From assembly GCA_021927905.1 (NCBI GenBank), contig BLLK01000069.1, positions 1,488,001-1,552,000 of the forward strand: 64,000 bases of DNA, written 5' to 3'. Source of the DNA: Chaetoceros tenuissimus. Lineage: Eukaryota; Bacillariophyta; Thalassiosirophyceae; Chaetocerotales; Chaetocerotaceae. This document shows positions 1-9,857 of the stretch, in pieces. The translations under genes were made by a program, and so were the position numbers. The notes below the pieces were generated by a model that did not search any database, had not been told where the DNA came from, and saw nothing but the letters and a program-made list of their open reading frames with translations. Numbering within the stretch: position 1 is the first letter of the stretch; the number at the start of each line of letters is the position of its first letter.

Positions 1-1285
1 CCACAATTAGCGCTCCACCAACTCCATCCCATAAACTCAACTGTTCATTGATGAGAAAGCTAGCGAATACTGCCGCCCATAATGGTTCTGTCGCAAGCAA
101 TACCGAAGCTTCACTCGAAGATAGTTTTCCAAGTGCAATTGTTTCACCCACACGATTTCCAGCAGTCGTAATAAATCCTGTGAATGCTGCTGCAAATGCT
201 ACATTTCGCAAAGCATCATTCATAAATAAACCTGGAAGTGTAAAAGAAGACTTGACACTTTCGTCGAGAAGAAAAGCTCCGTGTGGAGATCCAAATGAAA
301 AAAGACCATCCATAACACCAAATCCATCGAGAGCAGCCCATATTCCAGCAAATGCAGCAGACATTGCACATTGCATTGCCGTAATTGGAAGAGCTTGATC
401 TGGTTCTTTCGCCATCATTCTTTCAGTGATGAAGAAAGATGTTCCGAATCCAATAGCCTGGAGTACACTCCAAAAGTCACCCCATCCAATCTCACCAATA
501 CCAAATCCACCATCTCCACCTAATTCCAATACTCCAACTCCAACAAGGCAAGTTATTGCAGCAATCCAAGTCTGTGGTGCATCAGAGAAGCCCATTTTCT
601 TTTTGTCTACTAATACTGCAAGAGCAGGGCATACAATTACAACCAATGCTCCTAGAAAACTCACTGTTGCAGCTGGAGTATCAACTAAAGCAATTGACTG
701 TGAAATATAACCTAGTGCAGTGAATGTTCCACATAGAGCTGCTGTTCCTCGGAGATTAGGCTTTAACTGCAAAAGGAAAGGGGATAAAGCCAAAGCTGCG
801 AGCACCAATCTCGACGAAGTTGCAGAAGATGCAGGCAATGCATCATTCATAAGTCTACCAAGAGGGAAATTCGTTCCATACAGTACGGAACAAGTAAGTA
901 ATAAGGCTCTAGGCCATAGATACTGAAATGTGAAACCTGGTTGTACAATGTCATTCTCATTTTGAACACAGTTGAAATCATTGCTTTCTTCATCAAAAGT
1001 ACATAATTCTGATGCAGCGTCATCATCAGCTAGAGCACATACTCCTCTAGCACAAACAATATTTTGTACTTCTTCATCATCTAAATCATCATCAACTGCT
1101 ACAACTTCGTCTGTTTTCTCTTCTACCTTTGTTTGAGTGGACTGTAATGAAAATGATTTGTGTGGGAAGCTCAAAGATGAACTTCTTCCAAGACCAAAGT
1201 TTAATACCGGGCTATGAAAGGCAGTCACACTACCACCAGTGAGAAACAAAAGCGTTCCTATCGATGATGGCTTTTGCAATTTCAT
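1..1285 (-). CDS. EamA/DMT-family transporter, probably plastid envelope (3' end cut by window)
   Basis: Read from ATG at 1285 to the window edge without a stop (428 codons), so the C-terminus is missing. The start gives a short hydrophobic leader followed by TAFHSP, which resembles the ASAFAP-type signal/transit junction of diatom plastid proteins. An acidic low-complexity linker follows (about residues 45-110), then two EamA-like halves of several membrane segments each. The first half carries RALLLTCSVLYGTNFPLG and the second SSSEASVLLATEPLWAAVFA, the proline-containing motif typical of drug/metabolite exporters. DMT proteins move small metabolites; the substrate cannot be read from sequence. 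It is divergent from the SPX-MFS gene across 435 bp. Family call firm; plastid location inferred from the leader. Confidence 0.8.
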   Translation of the reverse strand, partial: MKLQKPSSIGTLLFLTGGSVTAFHSPVLNFGLGRSSSLSFPHKSFSLQSTQTKVEEKTDEVVAVDDDLDDEEVQNIVCARGVCALADDDAASELCTFDEESNDFNCVQNENDIVQPGFTFQYLWPRALLLTCSVLYGTNFPLGRLMNDALPASSATSSRLVLAALALSPFLLQLKPNLRGTAALCGTFTALGYISQSIALVDTPAATVSFLGALVVIVCPALAVLVDKKKMGFSDAPQTWIAAITCLVGVGVLELGGDGGFGIGEIGWGDFWSVLQAIGFGTSFFITERMMAKEPDQALPITAMQCAMSAAFAGIWAALDGFGVMDGLFSFGSPHGAFLLDESVKSSFTLPGLFMNDALRNVAFAAAFTGFITTAGNRVGETIALGKLSSSEASVLLATEPLWAAVFASFLINEQLSLWDGVGGALIV

Positions 1286-1720
1286 TTCCAAATTTCCTGT
1301 TATCCAATAATATTGTTAAAAAACGAGGCTCACATTTTAGGGAAAACGAGAAAGCCAAGCAAGCAAAAAAGGATCGGTTGGCAGCAGCTGCTTCGTGGAA
1401 AAACACCGTCACTAAAAAGACACTGAGAAAAAGTTCAATGTGACGTAAGCAAAGACACACGTTGTGGCTGACGAGGAGGAGGAGGAGGAGGAGGAGGAGG
1501 AGGAGGACGGAGGATGGAGATGATGTTCAATTTATATGGCTAGGAAGCATTTCACCCATAGCCACCAAAGATATGAAGCGTATCTAAAAAAGTCCTCACC
1601 TCATCACTCATCACCTTCATCATTATTTTTGAAGAGATAGATACCTACAAAAGATTCTCCTTCCAAATTGGAAGTCATATCTTTATCAAAGGTTGAAGTA
1701 GTTACAACCCAAAGTGAAGT
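1286..1720. other. Divergent intergenic region, DMT transporter / SPX-MFS gene
   Basis: Shared promoter region of two divergent genes. It holds the GGA microsatellite at 1473-1507 and an ATATGGCTAGG stretch at 1534-1544. I find no P1BS-type GNATATNC element for the phosphate gene and no convincing small gene. Confidence 0.6.
1473..1507. repeat. (GGA)n microsatellite
   Basis: An almost pure trinucleotide run of GAG/GGA, about 11 units, lies in the non-coding stretch between two divergent genes. One strand is wholly purine, so it is likely length-polymorphic and could adopt unusual structure. Confidence 0.95.
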
Positions 1721-4700
1721 ATGGGATTTGGAACAAGCTTTCGTAAGGCTCGACGCAAAGGCTGGGAAAATGCGTATATCGACTATGAAACACTCAAACT
1801 CTTGCTGACACAAATAGAAACAGTCTATGAAGAGAATTCTGGACAATCTGGAGATAGCTTATACTACAATGGACTTAGTGGTTTCGGCGAGGATGCATTT
1901 GATATGACATATGATCAAAATCATGATGAAAGGCTTACTTTGTTAAACAGGAATAGGAAGCGACAGAGGAAAAACAGACAAAAAGAAAGTTTACTTAAAA
2001 AAAGCAATGACTGGCGAGATGATTTGTTTGCCGAATCTGATTCATCAGCAGCTTTTGCTAGTTCTGAGTATGAATCCGATGACAATTATGATGAAACAGA
2101 GGAATTTTCCATAACCAAGAAGGAGGATATTGAGAACTATCCTAGTCTTGATGATGCAAATTTCAATTTTTCGTATGACAATATACAGAGCTATGGTAGC
2201 TCAACTACTAGTTTAGGAGGATTTGGGAGCGGTGGAAATATTATCAGTTTTGATTCCAAAGGTAGCCTAGGAAATACATCGGGATTTTCAATTGAAACTG
2301 ATCCAATTGTGAAGAGATACAATCAAAACGAGGATAGAGACTACGGTAATATTCACGGCTTTCAAAGTAGAATTGGACTGTCAAAAAGTACTGGCACTGG
2401 ATCAAAAGTTTCATCACCCGAAAACAAGAAGAAAAAAGGAGTCGCGACAAAATCAAAGACAAAACGCAGGACGAATAGAAGAAAGGTGCCAGCGAGTCTT
2501 AAAAAGGCCCATAGTAAGGCGAGAGCAATTACGGGAAGATTCCTAGGTCTTCTGAGAGCAGAAATTGATAAAGTTTCTCTTTTTACTCATTCAAGGATGG
2601 GCGAGTTGACTGATACAGTTGGCAATCTTCGTTTTCCATCTGATGATATGGAATATGGTCATAATCATCCACTTTCTGATGGAGGTATTCATGCATCTTC
2701 GTCAAGTTTTTCTGATGAGGATATATCTGATGATTCGGATTCGGATGGCAAAGTCATTGACGGTACCTTCCTGGTCCAACCGTCTTATAAACAGCGCCAG
2801 AAGAGTAACAATGGCAAAATAGACCAAATAAGAATCACATCTGAAACACATGATGATTTAGAGATTGATAGAGAAAGATCTTCGAAATTACGACAACTAC
2901 AAACAGCAGAGAGAATCAGACAATCTAGACCAATATTCAGAAGTGACCAGGTCCTGGGAGAAGATTTTATGCTCATGAGTGCTGTTGATGAAGCAGATGC
3001 ATATACAGCTGTAGGAATAGAGTTCCTTCATATCTTGCGATATGTAGTTGTGAATGCAATTGCTATTAGAAAATTGTGTAAAAAGCACGACCGTCTATTG
3101 AGATGCAGAATGTTGGGAGGATATTACCATAAGTTGAAGCACGCCATAGAGAAAGATACAGTTCCACGCGGTGCATCTAGTCTTCAAGACACAACCCCTA
3201 GACGAGGGAATGTGAAACTACAACAGGCATATTCTCGAGTTGACGCAACGGCAACAAAAATGTCACTGGTCCCGAAGAAAAGTAGTGGCACGCAGACAGC
3301 GAATACATTAATTGGGACTTACGATGCCAAAATCCAAAACTTAGCCAACTCTTTGATTGCAAATACTTTGACTGAGTCGCTCGAACTTGCCTTGTCTGAG
3401 TTTGAGGTTTCTAGACAAAGGGCTGATCGCCTTTCCATGCATCCAAAGCAAAATCAATTCGCCTTCACATCTCAAGAGAGCTTGACAGATCTAGCAGCAC
3501 ACGAGAATGAAAATCTATGTTATGGATTCCCAATGCCGAAAACTTTTGGTCTATCCTCTGCGCCTGAAAAAGAAGGAAAATTTCAACACACTGGTACAGA
3601 AAATATCGACAATACCTCTACTTCATCTGGTGTCTCACTAACTAGATTGAAGTTTGTTGTTTCATCAGCTCAAATCATTAGAGAAGAAGCGACTCTGAAA
3701 AATAATTCATTTTTTGAATATTTAGCTAGATCAGCTCTTATAAGTCAGGGGAAATATTTCGCTGGAGAAAAATATGGGTTGAATGGTGGATGTTCGAAGG
3801 AAGTTATGGACTTTTTTTCTTCGTACGATCCCGACCTTGCATTGATTTCTGATTCGACCATCTTACAAAGTGCAATGGGTTATGAAGAACCAAAGCCGAT
3901 TATAATCAGCAAAGATTTATCACACAACACCTCAGCGTCTGCACGATTCAGTAGAAGTATACATAGTACAAATGCATCTATACTATCTGCAAATATACCT
4001 CACTCTAGCAACAATTTTGTTCCTCCCGATTTCGAGAAAAACAAGAGACTACATCGTCTCTTGGCTTTCTTTATGGTTGTATTTATGGTAAGTTTTCCGC
4101 ATGTGTTTGGTCTGACGTTTTCGAAATCCACTTTTTCTCATAAATTGATCAGTCAAACTATTATATAGTATTTCCGTCATCGCCTGAATTTTGGTATTGC
4201 CCGGAGCATGAGCCAAAGAATTTAGATGACTTAGAGGACTCAGACCTAACTTTTAAGTGTGATTTTGGTTGGAAAAACTATGGATTTGCGGCATTACTGA
4301 TTGGAATAACAAATCTTTCGTCTTTGCTATCAATGACCTTTCAATGCTGTCTTACACACAAAATATTCTCTGGAGAAAGCAAATTTACTGGGAAAATGTT
4401 ACTTTTACTCATGTGTCTCACTTCCATTGGAGGTAATATTTGTTATTCAAAAGGTTATCAACAGAAGTCTTTGTTAAAAGCAGTTTTTGGAAGGTTTCTC
4501 ATTGGATTCGCTTCCGTCGACTTGATGGAAAAGTACGCAATGGATGCTTTTCCAATGAAAGGGGATATCGTGTTTCACGCCTCGCGCAAAAAGGTGTATG
4601 GAATTTTAGGAACATTATTGGGGCTAGTGATAGGCTCTCTTAGCTTAGATCAACAAATGCAACAATTATTCCATGCATTGGTTTCTCAAATCGTTGGAGA

Positions 4701-5730
4701 TAGATTGGGGTCTCATATCTTAGGAGATATAAAACTGGAAGTAGACGCTTTCAACATTCAAGGGTACTTCATGGCACTGATGTGGTTTTTATTACTATTG
4801 ATTACAAGCTGCTCTACTTTACCAGATCATACAGATGAGCTTCATGTCGAAATCAAAAGTGACATATCAATATCTGCTTCACACCATGATCACCAACGTT
4901 CTTCTTCTATGGCATCTACTGATCCTGTTGACCATATATCCATGCTTATCGGTAAATCCTTTTCGCATTCAACAAGGCCTATTACTCATGACCAAGTACC
5001 AAAACCAACGATACAAAGTGCTATGGAAACGATAAAACGTTCCTACAAATTGGTAATGCATAATATTGCCATTCCGTCAATGCTTTGTGTGCATGGTTTA
5101 TCTCTTTTCGCTTTGGAGCTCCTATTTTCATCGAGCGCTATCATCGTCCAACGTTATTTTCACTGGAAAGAGTTTTCCGGGGCCCTTCTACTTGGGCTTA
5201 CTTTCTTCGTATTGCCTCTCTATTTTCTTAACGCAACGTTGACCAATGTGGCAAGCGAACGAACAATGATTAAAAGTAGTTTGGTTGTTGCAGCCGTGGG
5301 TGTTGCTGTGCTCGTGAATTATCAAGCTCTTTACGTACTCGCATTGGACGTTAAACACATTTTTAATGAAAAGGAGCAAGGTAATGGAACTGATTCCGAA
5401 CCCTACAATTGGAGTTTTGGTAGGTTTACATATTGCATTGCTATGTGTATCCTCTTTTTGTCCTTTACTTCTATTGAGGGACTATCTGCCAACCTCCTTG
5501 CCAAAATCAGCTCTGCGAAATTGAACAATTCAATAATTAACTGCGGAGTCATTAGCACCCTGCTAGCGTGTATCTTCAGATTATTAGGCAACACTTTTGT
5601 CATGATGGCAAGTTTTTCTCACCACGTCATTGATACAGATTTGGTTAACTCTATTGCGATTATGTTAATGATCGTATGCTATATCAGTTTTCGAGTAGTC
5701 CGGAAAAACTACTTCTTCTTACATGGCTAA
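1721..5730 (+). CDS. SPX-MFS protein, vacuolar-type phosphate transporter (2 exons)
   Basis: Exons 1721-4087 and 4153-5730, joined in phase 0 across a 65-nt GTAAGT...CAG intron, give 1314 residues. The join is supported by the product: membrane segment 1 ends FFMVVFM and continues SNYYIVFP, matching the first helix of plant SPX-MFS (PHT5/VPT) transporters. The SPX domain is present but spread out: helix 1 at residues 1-36, the helix with LRAEIDKV at about 272-297, and the terminal KLCKKHD helix at about 427-475, separated by Ser/Asp-rich low-complexity inserts. A second disordered linker (about 475-770) leads to an MFS core with GRFLIGFASVDLMEKYA, the counterpart of the PHT5 GR-GLGSAR motif. 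SPX domains sense inositol pyrophosphates; SPX-MFS proteins move phosphate across the vacuole membrane. Substrate is inferred by family. Confidence 0.85.
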
Positions 5731-6034
5731 TGTGTTAATAATACACTCTTGTTAACAACAACACTCATTTGAAAGTTATAAATTCAAATTTGATGAATAT
5801 AAAACGCTTACAAGTAGCTTTGGATTACCATGTTGAAAACAAACATGGTTGACGTCTACGTGTGCGACATTCCCCCTTGACACTTTGACATTTCCAAAAA
5901 AGATTAGGGTTCGGGTTCGTGAAGCTATTCTAAAAAAGAAGCTCGAGGATGTGAGCACTTTACTGCACTTGTCAGAAGTATAGAAATACACATCTTCATA
6001 AAAACAATAGATTAAAAAGTGAATAATATACAAC
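5731..6034. other. Intergenic region
   Basis: About 300 bp between two genes on the same strand. It contains a TTGACGTCTACGTG stretch near 5850 and an AT-rich leader just before the next ATG. No RNA gene or ORF is convincing. Confidence 0.5.
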
Positions 6035-6733
6035 ATGAAAGAAACTACGAACAAAGTAACTCCTATGGTAGAGGAAGGCATTGTGAAAGAATTCTTCAAT
6101 GAGCTTGAAAATGACTGTGACAAGAGAAAAGGTGTTTTGGGAAAGAAGATTGAACAACTGGTGAAATCTCACCCTGCGCTTTTAGAAGCAACATACGATC
6201 ATCCAGAATATGGTCTTGTCACAGCAACAGAATTTCTTTGCTGTCATCAATTGTCAACAAGTAGTAGAGATTTACTATACGAGTTGATCCAATTGGGAGC
6301 AACAGCTACAACAAAGTGCTACAAAGAGTCTCTCCATTATTACAATTTTGTGGAGTGCCTTCTCATTACTGGATACATGCCTATTGACCTCGAAGGAGGT
6401 GAGAAATTCTTGGATCAAATGATGGATCATCATAGTTACTTCAAGGATGATGTTGAAACACAGGAGGACATCCTTCGTTTGCTTTTGGGGCTCGCTGAAG
6501 TAGGCGATCAATTTTGCTTTGGAGAGCTAACTGAAGCAAACCTAAAGAGACTCAAACAATTGCCAGATCTCGAACCTGGAGTTACTCACAAGGAAGGAGG
6601 TCAGTTTGACGATATACTTCAAGATTATTTAAGTACCTTGGAAGATGACGAGTCAAAGAGAATCAAGAAGAAGCACAAAAATGTGCATGAAGAAGAGGAA
6701 AACAAATCTATTGAAATGCATGTCGCGCAGTAA
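6035..6733 (+). CDS. Hypothetical protein, possibly degenerate ankyrin-like
   Basis: A single-exon ORF of 232 residues with an ATG start in an AT-rich leader. No signal peptide or membrane segment is visible. The first 120 residues have helix pairs spaced as in ankyrin repeats (for example LVKSHPALLEATYDHPEYG and LLYELIQLGATATTKC), but no repeat matches consensus well. The C-terminal 35 residues are charged (KKKHKNVHEEEEN). I do not recognise the family, so function is unknown. It lies between the SPX-MFS gene (same strand) and the convergent JmjC gene. Confidence 0.65.
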   Translation: MKETTNKVTPMVEEGIVKEFFNELENDCDKRKGVLGKKIEQLVKSHPALLEATYDHPEYGLVTATEFLCCHQLSTSSRDLLYELIQLGATATTKCYKESLHYYNFVECLLITGYMPIDLEGGEKFLDQMMDHHSYFKDDVETQEDILRLLLGLAEVGDQFCFGELTEANLKRLKQLPDLEPGVTHKEGGQFDDILQDYLSTLEDDESKRIKKKHKNVHEEEENKSIEMHVAQ

Positions 6734-6931
6734 CTTTTACTGACTAGTATCCTTCTTTTCAAATGTATTAATTAAAAAGTGACGAGGATGGGCCGCGGGG
6801 ATATGACACTCAATGTTTCTCGGTCGAAGGGTTTGTACAGTACATTAACAAAATTTCATTTATTATAACATTCAAAATAACATAGTTATGTTATCCTCTA
6901 ATCTGATAGCCTTCCCCTGTAGCTACTTAGT

Positions 6932-9230
6932 CTAAAATTTGAACTTTTTCATTAGACGCGATCTCGATGTGCCCTTAAGCTTTTTCCCAGCAGGCTGAGA
7001 TCTCTGGGTTGGTGTTGACACTTTTCTCTTTTGCACCTTCTTCTTTGGATATTCAAAAGGGACATATTCAGGTTCAACTTCTTGATCTGGCATCCACTCA
7101 TCATCCTTAACATTGATGCCTTTTGATGAAAGATATGTGCTATTACCCCTTGGTTCACTACCAATTGATGAAACATTCTCATTTTTATCCGTATTGAATG
7201 ATACTTCAGGAATATCATCATCATCGTTGTCTTCATTTTCTTCTAGGAAGAGTAATGGTTGCGGATTAGCGTTTTCAGTTTTTGTCTCTATTATGCTTTG
7301 CGTATTCTCTTCCTTTTTGATAGAAGTTTCTTTCAACGGAGTTCCCAACTTTATTTTGAGTTTTGGCTTGGAAGCTTGAGGTTCACTTTCTTTCTTAACT
7401 TCTGGCATCTTTCCGTCTTTATCACTTTCAGTTTTTATTGCGTTCGATGGTGCTTTCCTTTTAAGAGATAGCTTGAGTTTTGGAACTATGTTCTTCTTCG
7501 CTGTCTGTGAAGTTGCTGTATGCACTGTTGTTAAGTCCTTCATAGTTGTTTCAAGTCCAGCTATAAATCTCTTCAAGAAATGGTCCAATTCTACGAAAAA
7601 GTTGTCCAGAGAAGAAATTCCATAGAGATCCTTCACAATCCCTGCAATCTGTTTTTGAACCCACATGACACTCCCTATACGATTAGAATCACCGTCTTCT
7701 TTCTGGTGCCACTCACGGCAAGCCTGAAGCATGTATTCCAATCCATCAATCTCTTCTTTGTGTACTTGAGATTTCAGAAATCTCCGAAAGTACTCCAAGC
7801 ATGCATAGAAGTTCATCTGCACGAAAGTTGGGAATCGAAACTTTGCAGGAACTCTCACCCTGATTTCCATACTATTGACGTCGATTTGTCCCTTAATATC
7901 GAGCCCATGTAGGAAGTTACCACCAATGACTAAGCTGTCAACGGGAGTAAATACAGCATGAATCCACGCTGTTGGAATGATGAAAGTCTGGCCTGGTTTG
8001 AGGTTAATTCGAATACCACCTTCTACTCCAATAGTTTTGCTATCCGCGCCTTCACTGTCCACAGTCATTTTCATATCTGGGAAGAAGATATCATTTTGAT
8101 CTTTACGACATAGCCATTTTTCATAAAGCATCATGTTATTTGCACTAGGAGGTATCAGTACAAAGACCTTTTCTCCACTTAAGACATGGTAATACACACT
8201 TGTTCCGCCAAAATCAACATGGAAGTCAGTATAACATCCAGCAGTAGATGTCAAACAATAATACTGTACTCGAGGATAGTCTTTCTGCTTTCTTCTATTC
8301 TGGTCCCATACATTATCGATCCAATCTAGATCTCGTACAAACTGTGGACTTCTCACTTCCCTCGCAAGTGGCAAGTTGCTGAATTCCAAGCTGATTTGAT
8401 TCAGCACCCTTTGATTATTCTTTCTCCTTTTCTGCCGTGGAGAGGATGTTTTTGTAGATGTATAACGTCGATCCTCATCTTCAAAATAATCCACCATATC
8501 TGCGAAAATCATCCCATCAATTTCTTCTTGAGATCGAACGTCCATGACTGTGATTGGATGATTCATTCCAATTTTTTTGCCAATCTCCCGAATTGTGTAT
8601 TCTTTCTCTGCTTCATTTTCACCAGAATCAGATTTCTTCTTTTTGGGAAGTTTCATTCCAATCGACGTTGCAGTGTCTTTGATTAACATTGGTTTATGAA
8701 TTGTCAATGGATGATCTGGATCCAAAATATTTTTTGCAGTCAAAATAGAACCATCGGTAATTACTTGTAGATCCCCCTTGTTTACAATTTTATCATTCTT
8801 TACATCATTCTTTTCAATGTTAGTAGGAAATGGTTCAGGTATTGATGGATTCGAAGTGCATTCTACAAAGTCGTAGGAAAGTAAAGTGCGAATATGCTTG
8901 TTGACATAACCCTCGTCCAAGTCTTCGCTAGTAGCATTAGCTATTTCGTTATCATCATAGGTTTCACCAGCAAGTGCAGCGAAATCTATTTTCTGTAGAG
9001 AAAGGAAAATAAGGAATAGGAATTGAGTAAACACTGGAGACCATATCTATAGGCATAGGCACTAGATCCCATCTGTTCCATTTGCTATGGTGATGTACTA
9101 GTAAGTGACATTCAACAAACTCCTTGTTTCTACTTACTCGACTTCTTGAGCTTCTTCCAGTAACTGTAGTAGCGCTTTTACTAATGTCAGGTAAATGGAA
9201 ACCATTGGATTCTTTAGCTAACTCATCCAT
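6932..9230 (-). CDS. JmjC-domain histone lysine demethylase, KDM2/KDM7-like (2 exons)
   Basis: Exon 1 runs 9230-9138 and exon 2 8992-6932, joined in phase 0 across a 145-nt GTAAGT...CAG intron to give 717 residues. The join reads RSSRSR|KIDFAALAGE, a basic stretch leading into the N-terminal region seen in KDM2/PHF8 relatives. The JmjC core has the complete Fe(II) triad: His289 and Asp291 in FHVDFGG, and His376 in WIHAV. Lys306 in SGEKVF is the expected 2-oxoglutarate ligand. The helical region after the JmjC core (KFRFPTFVQMNFYACLEYF) also matches the KDM2/7 branch. The last 200 residues are disordered and rich in Lys and acidic patches. No PHD finger, CXXC or F-box is visible. Expected to act in the nucleus on methylated histone lysine; the specific mark is not inferable. 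Confidence 0.85.
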
Positions 9231-9857
9231 CTTTGTATTATTAGAAGGAGTGAGTCGTCCTATCAAAATTACAAGGCAACGTTATTTTCAATTTTGAAAA
9301 GCGCACTATCCGATGTTCACCCCCGAGCAGCACTAGCTAGTTCACGTATCTCTATACACAAGTGAATGTAGTGAGCCAAGAGATAATGCTATCAACCTGA
9401 GTGTATTTCCGTTGAATACTCTCTGTGGTAAGAAGTGGAGCAGTGTAGGGGTTCTTCTGTTTCAGGTTTTCGGATTTTTCGAAACTTGCTTCACCGAAGA
9501 AAGCTGTGAGCCGGAATAGGTTTGTCATAGTACGCCAAACTCTATGAAAAAGTTGGAAAAACACGATGTCATAGAGATAACTATTCTTCATTATATTGTC
9601 GTATAAAGAGGGTTCTCAACCCCTCATCACCCTTTTCTTTAGAAGGGGGCTATACTCTTCTTTTTCATATTTTGTAATAATTTACATCGAAGCCAAAAGA
9701 ATGCCACAGAGAAACTAAATGCGATCCTTTTTCTTTGATTCAATGATGTTACCATAGATCAGCAGAAGGCATAGTAGTTGCTCATCATATCATTCCCTAA
9801 TTACCAAATATCGCATTGCTTTCCTACATTGACCAGAAACACTGCAAGCACACAATA
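9231..9857. other. Divergent intergenic region, JmjC / PLAA
   Basis: 627 bp between divergent starts. The minus strand at 9352-9528 has a short open frame with some coding character but no recognisable domain, so I do not call it. No RNA gene seen. Confidence 0.5.

Noticed and set aside
48-926. Plus-strand open frames at the left edge
   Set aside because: The minus strand here encodes a continuous DMT transporter with membrane helices; the plus frames are its antisense shadows.
5900-5930. GGGTTCGGGTTCG as a tRNA B-box
   Set aside because: No A-box, no cloverleaf pairing and no acceptor stem could be found around it. No tRNA is convincing anywhere in the window.
9352-9528. Possible small minus-strand gene (MTNLFRLTAFFGEAS...) in the JmjC/PLAA intergenic region
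   Set aside because: Only about 58 codons, no known domain, a weak splice site if extended, and it sits in a shared promoter; coding status unproven.
9816-9857. Longer N-terminus for PLAA
   Set aside because: It would need a TTG start; the ATG at 9858 is directly followed by the first WD40 strand.
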